Shown here: piece by piece, positions 1 through 5,144 of the stretch
Layout of the letters: each line of letters starts with the position of its first letter
Numbering within the stretch: the stretch's first letter is position 1
Source of the DNA: Candidatus Hydrogenedentota bacterium
Lineage (GTDB): Bacteria; Spirochaetota; Leptospiria; Turneriellales; J094
Assembly (NCBI GenBank): GCA_003695005.1
Contig: RFJE01000263.1
Location: 1-7,807, forward strand
Length of the DNA stretch: 7,807 nucleotides
Reading direction: 5' to 3'
Position numbers and translations under genes: made by a program
Notes under the pieces: generated by a model
Databases searched by the model: none
The model's input: only the letters and a program-made list of their open reading frames with translations
What the model was told of the DNA's origin: nothing

Positions 1-65
1 ACCCGTAGCAAAAAGTACTTGCTTAAATGAAACATGTACAGTTAATTATCCTAGATGGAGGATTC

Positions 66-1592
66 ATGAAAAAAATTGAGTGTTTAAAAAGCATTTTATT
101 ATTTTTTATTTATTACTTTGTATTGATAGGGGTAGGGGGGGCAATGATTGCTGCGGAAGTACCACAAGAAAATGATAGTAAGCAAAGTGATTTAGCTCGG
201 GTGGCAATTTTACGTTTTTTAAATGTTAGCCATAGTAAAGATCATCAATGGGTAGAGAATTCTTTACCGGATGCTATTAATATTTCTATGGTGAATAAAT
301 TTGAATTTATGCGTACCGATCCAAAAAAAGTAGCAGAAGCACAAAGCCAAGAAAAAGTGAAAGGAGGTACGTATACTTTAGAAGCAATCAACCGAATTGC
401 TAAAAAAACAAACTCCGATATTCTTATTTACGGCGATTTTAAGTTGTCAGAAAAAAAAGATACCATTATAATTCATGCGGTGGTTTATAATGCAGCTGGG
501 AAAAAAGTAATTGGTACGGTAACGCAAGAAAGTGAATTAACGAATCGGATTTTTAAAGCCATTGATATTATTGCCGAAGGTATTGTGCAACATATTTATC
601 GGTATGCCTTGCGAACAGAGGAAATTGCGCCTGATAAACAGGTTCAAACAAAGAAAAAGAAATTACGGTTGTTAGTCCTTGTCCCTTCCTATAAAACAAA
701 GAAAGATAAAGAAAAGGCAATGCGGGAACTTGAGCAAATGAAGCATGAACTTAATGGCAAATATGATGGTGAGTTTATTACTATTTTTGAATACTACGAT
801 AAATTTCGAGTACCCGATCCAGAAAGGGAAAAAATAAACACATGGGCAAAGCATAGAAAAACTAAAAAAATTATCGGTTGGCTTGTAAATCGAGGTGTTA
901 AAGATGCATTTATTATTCTTGTTCGGCGAAAGAAAGTTTCTATTACTCCTGTTGTGAAAGGAGAAGTAAAAGAAAAAGTTACCTATAAAACTAATGCAAA
1001 GTTAGAAAAGAAAAAAAAGGCATTAGCAAAAGTGTCTAAAATTGCAGAGGTTTCTGAAAAGCCAAAAGAAAATCCTGAAAAGAAGGAGAAGAAAAAACAA
1101 AAAATTACATTAAAAAAATCTACGTTAAAAGAGGAACATGTTCGTACTATAAGGTTTTTAGCGAGTGGAATAAAATCTTTTGGAAAGTTAGATTCCTATG
1201 TATCTTATTTTGTAGGAGGCCAAGTCAATGCTAGTTTTCCTTTTCTTTTTCCATGGCTTTATCCCTATTTTTCTCTGGATGCAGGATATGGTCCGGGTAA
1301 AAAATCGGTGAATAATATGTGGTTTGCTGGGGCAAAAGGGGGAATATACTTTCCTTATCTTCGATTTAGTAAATTTCGTTTTGCTGTATTTGCAGCGGCT
1401 GGCGCTTATACCGGACAAGTACAATCAAAGTCACTCTTTTTAGTCCCTGTTGCTGATTTTGGAAACATTATCGACTTTTCTATTACATCCCGTTTTAGTG
1501 TTAGTTTTTCTTTATCCGGAAGTTATCTTTTTGATCAAGATGCACCGGGGATTTCTGCAAATGCATATCTAGGGGTTGGGTATAATATATAG
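66..1592 (+). CDS. Exported protein: TolB-N/FlgO-like domain, Lys-rich linker, predicted outer-membrane beta-barrel
   Basis: I chose the ATG at 66 (508 residues) over the in-frame ATG at 27. GGAGG lies at 57-61, and this start opens directly into a signal peptide (MKKIECLK, a hydrophobic core at about 9-29, likely cleavage near MIAA at 27-30). Residues 43-180 read like the N-terminal alpha/beta domain of TolB-like, FlgO-like and CsgG-like proteins: VAILRF strand, predicted helix, an N-S-D-I-L-I-Y-G-D-F strand at 116-125, then H-A-V-V-Y-N-A-A-G-K. Residues 198-295 look like a second alpha/beta region (LRLLVLVPSY; DAFIILVRRKK). Residues 296-357 form a lysine-rich linker (22 Lys of 62). Residues 360-508 alternate aromatic, glycine and polar residues as in a small barrel of about eight strands, though the protein ends in Y-N-I rather than a terminal aromatic. 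Export to the envelope is well supported. The barrel and domain names are inferences, and the function is unknown. Confidence 0.8.
   Translation: MKKIECLKSILLFFIYYFVLIGVGGAMIAAEVPQENDSKQSDLARVAILRFLNVSHSKDHQWVENSLPDAINISMVNKFEFMRTDPKKVAEAQSQEKVKGGTYTLEAINRIAKKTNSDILIYGDFKLSEKKDTIIIHAVVYNAAGKKVIGTVTQESELTNRIFKAIDIIAEGIVQHIYRYALRTEEIAPDKQVQTKKKKLRLLVLVPSYKTKKDKEKAMRELEQMKHELNGKYDGEFITIFEYYDKFRVPDPEREKINTWAKHRKTKKIIGWLVNRGVKDAFIILVRRKKVSITPVVKGEVKEKVTYKTNAKLEKKKKALAKVSKIAEVSEKPKENPEKKEKKKQKITLKKSTLKEEHVRTIRFLASGIKSFGKLDSYVSYFVGGQVNASFPFLFPWLYPYFSLDAGYGPGKKSVNNMWFAGAKGGIYFPYLRFSKFRFAVFAAAGAYTGQVQSKSLFLVPVADFGNIIDFSITSRFSVSFSLSGSYLFDQDAPGISANAYLGVGYNI
135..141 (+). repeat. G7 homopolymer in the signal-peptide coding region
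   Basis: Seven consecutive G span codons 24-26 (Gly-Gly-Ala) of the exported barrel protein, just after a G4 run at 129-132. The surroundings are A+T-rich, so the run stands out. Gain or loss of one G would shift the frame before the mature protein begins. Length variation is a hypothesis only; this window shows a single allele, in the ON frame. Confidence 0.6.
1581..1586 (+). promoter_or_regulatory. Possible -10 element ahead of the mini-ORF/lipoprotein genes
   Basis: A perfect TATAAT hexamer overlaps the last codons of the upstream gene (TAT AAT in Tyr-Asn-Ile). It would place a transcript start near 1593, about 10 bases before the strong Shine-Dalgarno sequence at 1603-1612. No good -35 hexamer is visible 16-18 bp upstream. 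In A+T-rich DNA such a match can be chance, so this is tentative. Confidence 0.22.
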
Positions 1593-1602
1593 TTATATTT
1601 AT

Positions 1603-1612
1603 AGGAGGAGGT
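1603..1612 (+). promoter_or_regulatory. Very strong Shine-Dalgarno sequence before an 8-codon ORF
   Basis: The sequence AGGAGGAGGT contains the full anti-SD complement AGGAGGT. It sits 6 bases before the ATG at 1619, which is ideal spacing. It is the strongest ribosome-binding site in the window, yet the ORF it serves stops after eight codons. Confidence 0.6.
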
Positions 1613-1618
1613 AAAAGA

Positions 1619-1645
1619 ATGAGATTTAATCATAACTCACCATAA
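1619..1645 (+). CDS. Possible 8-residue leader peptide (MRFNHNSP)
   Basis: ATG at 1619 is followed by seven sense codons and TAA at 1643-1645, encoding M-R-F-N-H-N-S-P. The reason to list it is the near-perfect Shine-Dalgarno sequence at correct spacing. It lies 27 bases after the stop of the barrel-protein gene and 71 bases before the lipoprotein start, in a different frame from the lipoprotein. The composition shows no run of one amino acid, so classical amino-acid attenuation is not suggested. Alternatives are a leader that brings ribosomes close to the lipoprotein start, the decayed 5' end of a lost gene, or a small regulatory RNA start. An AGTTAT (1591-1596) and ATAACT (1632-1637) pair brackets the ribosome site but is short. 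Translation is inferred, not shown. Confidence 0.3.
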   Translation: MRFNHNSP

Positions 1646-1716
1646 AATTTCGATTGCGGGAATGTCTTATTGAGAAAAATTGTCCTAGTGAAATTTGTTT
1701 TTATAGGAGTTTGGCA

Positions 1717-2160
1717 ATGCGTAAAAAAATCCAGCTGATAGGAATCTTTACCCTTTCTTTTGTTTTAGTGCAATATTGTGGGGGAAAAGAAATCAAAGAT
1801 GCCGAAGGCAAAAAAATCTCGAAAGTAGAAAAGATCGATGGGGGCAAAAGCAAAATTGTTTATGAGCCGGAAGAAAATGGTGTACGCAAAGAAGTTGTAT
1901 TAAACAAAGAAAAAAAAGAAGAAGTAAGCTATTACAGTTCAGACAAGTTGCAGAAAAAAGTAAAGTATGAGAATGGCCAAATTTCTCAGGTGATTTTGTA
2001 TAAGGAAGATGGATCGATTCGTTCGATAGTTCATTACCAAAACGGGAAAATATCCATGGTAGAAATTCCATCACAAAAAAAGAAAGTTTACTATGATGAA
2101 AGTGGTAAAATTACCAAAGTAGAAGTTGCAAAACAAGAGAAACAAAATAAAGAAAGTTAA
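1717..2160 (+). CDS. Small lipoprotein with MORN-like YxxxGxI repeats
   Basis: The ATG at 1717 is preferred because AGGAG at 1705-1709 lies 7 bases upstream and the protein (147 residues) then begins with a proper signal peptide: MRKK, a hydrophobic core at about 6-18, and Cys21 after V-L-V-Q-Y. A TTG at 1654 could extend the frame by 21 residues but would bury the signal peptide. V-Q-Y-C is a poor lipobox by Escherichia coli rules, but such relaxed boxes are known in spirochaetes. After lipidation the mature protein would be about 127 residues, very rich in Lys and Glu. Residues 72-136 carry repeats of roughly 11-13 residues (K-Y-E-N-G-Q-I-S, Y-K-E-D-G-S-I-R-S, H-Y-Q-N-G-K-I-S, Y-Y-D-E-S-G-K-I-T-K), similar to variant MORN repeats. 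It probably sits on a membrane surface, facing the periplasm or exterior. The exact function is unknown. Confidence 0.8.
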   Translation: MRKKIQLIGIFTLSFVLVQYCGGKEIKDAEGKKISKVEKIDGGKSKIVYEPEENGVRKEVVLNKEKKEEVSYYSSDKLQKKVKYENGQISQVILYKEDGSIRSIVHYQNGKISMVEIPSQKKKVYYDESGKITKVEVAKQEKQNKES

Positions 2161-2168
2161 TCAGAAGC

Positions 2169-2199
2169 TTTACAAAACTTTTTTGTGCATTGCTATAGA
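2169..2199 (+). promoter_or_regulatory. Possible promoter for the serine hydrolase gene
   Basis: TTTACA at 2169-2174 matches the -35 consensus at five of six positions. TATAGA at 2194-2199 matches the -10 at four of six and is preceded by TGC, an extended -10. The 19-bp spacing is long. The -10 falls inside the left arm of the inverted repeat at 2193-2232, so a protein bound there could control it. No other good promoter is visible in this gap. Confidence 0.3.
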
Positions 2200-2223
2200 G
2201 CCAGCGCGCCAACTAGTGCACAA
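2183..2223. repeat. Inverted repeat TTGTGCA...TGCACAA
   Basis: Arms at 2183-2189 and 2217-2223 are perfectly complementary over 7 bp. As RNA, pairing could continue inward to 2192/2214 with G-U pairs at 2190/2216 and 2192/2214. This stem crosses the other inverted repeat in the same gap: the order is left arm 1, left arm 2, right arm 1, right arm 2. With no spacer between the two right arms, a standard H-type pseudoknot looks strained, so two competing hairpins are more likely if it acts as RNA. Confidence 0.5.
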
Positions 2224-2232
2224 GCTCTATAG
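2193..2232. repeat. Inverted repeat CTATAGAGC...GCTCTATAG upstream of the hydrolase
   Basis: Perfect 9-bp arms lie at 2193-2201 and 2224-2232 around a 22-base spacer. CTATAGAG is also present as a direct repeat at 2193-2200 and 2227-2234 (34 bp apart), because the right half is itself a palindrome (CTCTATAGAG, 2225-2234). No T-run follows, so it is not an intrinsic terminator. It could be a paired operator or an mRNA leader hairpin ending 18 bases before the start codon. Confidence 0.55.
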
Positions 2233-2250
2233 AGTCGCTTCGGCAATAAA

Positions 2251-3579
2251 ATGAGAGTATGCAAGATTATCACTTTTTTTTTCTTTTTCTTTGTTTTACA
2301 GCCATATTTTGCAAAGCCAAAATCTTTACCTGAAGAAACAATTGAGTTTTTTCAAAAATTTAAAAAAAAGGGTATTTTTACAAAACTCACGGCGGGGGTA
2401 GTAACTCCTACAAAAGTTCTGTGGAGCTATTTTGACAATACTGCGCAAGATGAGCTTTTTCGTGTGGCTTCTGTTACAAAAATGTTTACGGCCATGGCAG
2501 TCATGCGAGCTATAGAAGAAGGGAAGCTCGATTTATCTTGGCAACTAGATGAGTTGTATCCGGATTTAAATTTAGAGCCACCGGAACTTTACGGCAATCG
2601 AATTACTATCAGGGACTTATTAAGTCACCGATCGGGAATTCCAGATTTAAGGTTTTACAAAAAGCCGGAGTGGATTGAATACCCTGCTTTTCCTTTTCGG
2701 ATTCCAAGACCTATTTATCCAACAAAAGTACATTATCGCTATGCCAATCAAAATTTTCGGATTCTTGGTAAAATTTTAGAAAAGGTGTACCATAAGCCCT
2801 TAAAAGAAATTGTAACCGAAAAAGTAATGCAGCCTATTGGAGCAAAGCATTTTGGTTTTTACGATCGATATTCGGGTGCTTTTGGTCTAGAGTTAAGTTT
2901 CCAAGCTCTAAAAGCTTTTGCACAAACTTTGCTAAACGAAGGCGAAAATCCTTTTACAGGGGATGTTCTTGTAGAGAGTGATACTCTCGAACGAATGTTA
3001 GAGCCACAGCATAAAAATGATGCAGCCCCTTCGGCACTTTATTGTGGACTTGGTTGGCGAGTAAAAACAAGGGATCATCAGGTTGTTACTTTTTTTCATA
3101 TTGGGGGAGCGAATACAGTAGCAGCTTGGATTCAAGTGTTTCCTGTTTCTAAAACAGCTGTTTTTTATTTAGCCAATCCGCCCAAATACGAAAATGGCAC
3201 TATGTCTTTTTTAAGCGCTATGCAAAAAAAGTTGAGTGATTTAGCACTCTATTTTACAGAACAGCCAAAGAACTTGCATGATTTTACCCCTACTGTGTAT
3301 GATGATAAAGTAGAACAAGCTTTGATTGGTGAATACGAAGAAGTACGAACAAAAGAGATTCTTAAAATTTTTAGAAAAAAAGATACTCTTTATTTCCAAG
3401 AAGCAGAAAAAAAACCTGTTCGGATGGTAAAATTTGGCTATCGCTTATTTGCCAATGCCATTTCTTATGATCGCTATGAATTCTATTATGACGGAGAAAC
3501 TGTAACCAACATTGCATCACCCTATGGCTTTTATGAGAGACTACCAAATGAAAAAATAAGCATGTCAAACAATCATTAA
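2251..3579 (+). CDS. Exported serine hydrolase, beta-lactamase (class C/PBP4*-like) family
   Basis: The 442-residue product opens with a signal peptide (MRVCKIIT, a run of Phe at 9-14, likely cleavage near F-A at 20-21), so it should act in the periplasm. The catalytic set of the PF00144 family is visible: S74-V-T-K77 (nucleophile and general base), Y164-A-N166, and H283-I-G-G286 in place of the K-T-G triad. L-L-S-H-R-S-G-I-P-D at 123-132 is another family signature. Residues about 345-432 form a separate beta-rich tail of the lipocalin-like kind often attached to these enzymes. The H-x-G-G form and the short Tyr-to-His interval (117 residues) fit D,D-peptidases and esterases of this family better than true AmpC beta-lactamases. 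The substrate is not determinable. The start at 2251 is forced by an in-frame TAG at 2230 and the signal peptide, yet no Shine-Dalgarno sequence precedes it. Inverted repeats lie on both sides of the gene. Confidence 0.88.
   Translation: MRVCKIITFFFFFFVLQPYFAKPKSLPEETIEFFQKFKKKGIFTKLTAGVVTPTKVLWSYFDNTAQDELFRVASVTKMFTAMAVMRAIEEGKLDLSWQLDELYPDLNLEPPELYGNRITIRDLLSHRSGIPDLRFYKKPEWIEYPAFPFRIPRPIYPTKVHYRYANQNFRILGKILEKVYHKPLKEIVTEKVMQPIGAKHFGFYDRYSGAFGLELSFQALKAFAQTLLNEGENPFTGDVLVESDTLERMLEPQHKNDAAPSALYCGLGWRVKTRDHQVVTFFHIGGANTVAAWIQVFPVSKTAVFYLANPPKYENGTMSFLSAMQKKLSDLALYFTEQPKNLHDFTPTVYDDKVEQALIGEYEEVRTKEILKIFRKKDTLYFQEAEKKPVRMVKFGYRLFANAISYDRYEFYYDGETVTNIASPYGFYERLPNEKISMSNNH
2274..2282 (+). repeat. 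T9 homopolymer in the hydrolase signal-peptide coding region
   Basis: Nine consecutive T span codons 8-11 (end of ACT, TTT, TTT, start of TTC) and continue into a T-rich stretch broken only by C. A one-base slip in replication or transcription would frame-shift the gene within its first dozen codons. Phenylalanine-rich signal peptides in A+T-rich genomes can produce this passively, so a role is unproven. Confidence 0.5.
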
Positions 3580-3620
3580 CATTCAGCGATACGTCGAAAG
3601 GCCTATCGCTGGTTAACATT
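3576..3620. repeat. Inverted repeat bracketed by 8-bp direct repeats
   Basis: CAGCGATA (3584-3591) and TATCGCTG (3604-3611) are perfect 8-bp inverted arms around a 12-base loop. TTAACATT occurs directly on both sides, at 3576-3583 and 3613-3620. The left copy includes the TAA stop codon of the hydrolase gene. No T-tract follows the right arm, so intrinsic termination is unlikely. The layout resembles a tiny insert with a target duplication, but at 29 bp it cannot code for anything, and a structured RNA 3' end is an alternative. Confidence 0.5.
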
Positions 3621-3643
3621 ATTCAAAGAAACGCGAATCCGTC

Positions 3644-3671
3644 TTTACGAATAAGCATTTTCTTCGATACT
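3644..3671 (+). promoter_or_regulatory. Weak promoter candidate abutting the lpdA start
   Basis: TTTACG (3644-3649) and GATACT (3666-3671) each match the sigma-70 consensus at four of six positions with 16-bp spacing. Transcription would begin close to the ATG at 3677, giving a leaderless or near-leaderless mRNA. That would fit the absence of a Shine-Dalgarno sequence. The matches are weak. Confidence 0.2.
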
Positions 3672-3676
3672 GACCT

Positions 3677-5098
3677 ATGAAAGAAAAGTTCGACTTTGTT
3701 GTGATTGGTAGCGGTCCCGGTGGTTATGTTTGTGCCAACCGAGCAGCACAACTTGGTTTTAAAACAGCAGTGATAGAAAAAGCAGAAGTCGGGGGGATTT
3801 GTTTAAATTATGGCTGTATCCCGACAAAGGCATTATTGGAATCGGCGCATTTATATGCAAAAATAAAGAGTTCTCGCTTTGGTATTGAAGTAAAAGACGC
3901 AAATGCAAATATAGACAACATCGTTGCCCGTTCAAGACAAATTGCAAGTCGTCTCTCGAAGGGTATTGAAAGTTTGTTTAAAAAGTACAAAGTAACTCTT
4001 TTTGCTGCGGAAGCACAATTTGCCAGTGAAAATGTGCTAAAGTTAAGAGCTACTAGGAATCATGAAGTTCCTTCCGAAATTGAATCAAAGTATATTGTAA
4101 TTGCTACCGGCGCACGGGCAAAGCTTTTGCCGAATATAAAAAAGAGTGATAGGATATGGACGTATCGTGAAGCACTTATGCCTTCCTTTTTGCCAAAAAG
4201 TATGATCGTGGTAGGTTCGGGTGCTATTGGTTGTGAATTTGCCGATTTTTATTCTTCTTTAGGAGTAAAAGTCACTTTATTAGAAGTTGCCAAACATATT
4301 TTACCTTTTGAAGAAGAAGACGCAGCAAAAGTTTTAAAATCCGAGTTTGAGAAAAAAGGCATTCGTATTTATGAAAATACGCAACTAAAAGATTTACAGG
4401 AAGTAGAAAATGGAATTGAGTATGAAATGGAAAGTGCAAAGGGAGTCGAAAAGCAGCAAGTCGAAGTCGCTCTTTTAGCTGTTGGAGTTCAGCCAAATTC
4501 CGATCATTTAGCTTTAGAGAAAGCCGGCATTACAGCCGATGGAAAAGGATTTATACAAACTAATGAATTTGGGCAAGTAGAAAATCACTCGCATATTTTT
4601 GCGATTGGGGATGTTGCCGGAGGAAAGCTTTTAGCTCATAAAGCCTCTCATGAGGGGATGATGGCAGCAGAATATGCTGCTCATTTAGAAAATCCTACAA
4701 AGCATAAAAAGCCACAGCCAATAGATTCCATGAAAATACCTGCTTGCATTTATACAAGTCCACAGGTTGCATCTATTGGCATGACAAAGCAAATGCTAGA
4801 AGAAAAGCAAATCCCCTTTAAACAAGGTGAGTTCCCCTTTTTAGCCTCAGGGAAAGCATTGGCATTGGAAAAAAATCGCGGTTTTGCAAGAGTGTATTTA
4901 CATGCAAAGACCGGCGAGATTTTAGGAGCTCATTTTGTAGGACCGGATGTTACCGAAGTGATTGGTGCTCTTTCTGTGGCTATGGCCGGAGAGTTAACTT
5001 CGGATGAAATGCGCGAAAGTGTATTCCCTCACCCCACTATTTCTGAAACGGCTTTTGAAGCTGTACTACAAGCGTATGGCTCATCGGGGAATATTTAG
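3677..5098 (+). CDS. lpdA: Dihydrolipoyl dehydrogenase (E3)
   Basis: This cytoplasmic flavoenzyme reoxidises dihydrolipoamide with NAD+ as the E3 component of 2-oxoacid dehydrogenase complexes or the glycine cleavage system. The 473-residue length is normal. Visible motifs in order: FAD-binding G-S-G-P-G-G at 11-16; redox disulfide C42-L-N-Y-G-C47 inside G-G-I-C-L-N-Y-G-C-I-P-T-K; A-T-G at 143-145; NAD-binding G-S-G-A-I-G at 180-185 ending in E203; second FAD motif A-I-G-D-V-A at 309-314; C-terminal dimerisation domain from about 350; active-site H452-P-T-I-S-E457. All catalytic residues are present, so it should be active. The H-P-T-x-S-E ending and C-L-N-x-G-C spacing separate it from glutathione and mercuric reductases. 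No E1, E2 or glycine-cleavage gene is next to it, so its partner complex cannot be told from this window. The start lacks a Shine-Dalgarno sequence but aligns with the family N-terminus. Confidence 0.95.
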   Translation: MKEKFDFVVIGSGPGGYVCANRAAQLGFKTAVIEKAEVGGICLNYGCIPTKALLESAHLYAKIKSSRFGIEVKDANANIDNIVARSRQIASRLSKGIESLFKKYKVTLFAAEAQFASENVLKLRATRNHEVPSEIESKYIVIATGARAKLLPNIKKSDRIWTYREALMPSFLPKSMIVVGSGAIGCEFADFYSSLGVKVTLLEVAKHILPFEEEDAAKVLKSEFEKKGIRIYENTQLKDLQEVENGIEYEMESAKGVEKQQVEVALLAVGVQPNSDHLALEKAGITADGKGFIQTNEFGQVENHSHIFAIGDVAGGKLLAHKASHEGMMAAEYAAHLENPTKHKKPQPIDSMKIPACIYTSPQVASIGMTKQMLEEKQIPFKQGEFPFLASGKALALEKNRGFARVYLHAKTGEILGAHFVGPDVTEVIGALSVAMAGELTSDEMRESVFPHPTISETAFEAVLQAYGSSGNI

Positions 5099-5144
5099 TA
5101 AAAACCCGTTGACAGCATAGAAACAATCACAAGGCTGAAATGAA

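Noticed and set aside
19..48. TTGCTT...TTAATT as a promoter for the first gene
   Set aside because: Each hexamer matches the consensus at only about three of six positions, as expected by chance in A+T-rich DNA.
27..65. In-frame upstream ATG at 27 for the first gene
   Set aside because: No ribosome site precedes it and it would add 13 residues ahead of a standard signal peptide; the ATG at 66 has GGAGG upstream.
1645..1696. AAATTTC...GAAATTT inverted repeat before the lipoprotein
   Set aside because: Seven mostly A-T pairs across a 38-base loop; each arm contains the common self-palindrome AAATTT.
1654..1716. TTG start extending the lipoprotein by 21 residues
   Set aside because: It would push the basic signal-peptide start inward, has no Shine-Dalgarno, and the ATG at 1717 has AGGAG at good spacing.
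672..2074. Minus-strand open frames opposite the barrel and lipoprotein genes
   Set aside because: They are short, lie opposite well-supported genes, lack ribosome sites and show no recognisable protein features; Lys-rich codons read as Phe/Leu on the other strand.
2150..2184. Terminator-like pairing AAGAAAGTT with AACTTTTTT
   Set aside because: The stem is nearly all A-T with a 17-base loop, and the T-run is part of the stem rather than following it.
3584..3611. Hairpin after the hydrolase as an intrinsic terminator
   Set aside because: The right arm is followed by GTTAACATTATTC, not a T-tract.
5109..5114. Perfect TTGACA -35 box before the 5145 gene
   Set aside because: No acceptable -10 hexamer occurs 15-19 bp downstream (AGGCTG and neighbours).
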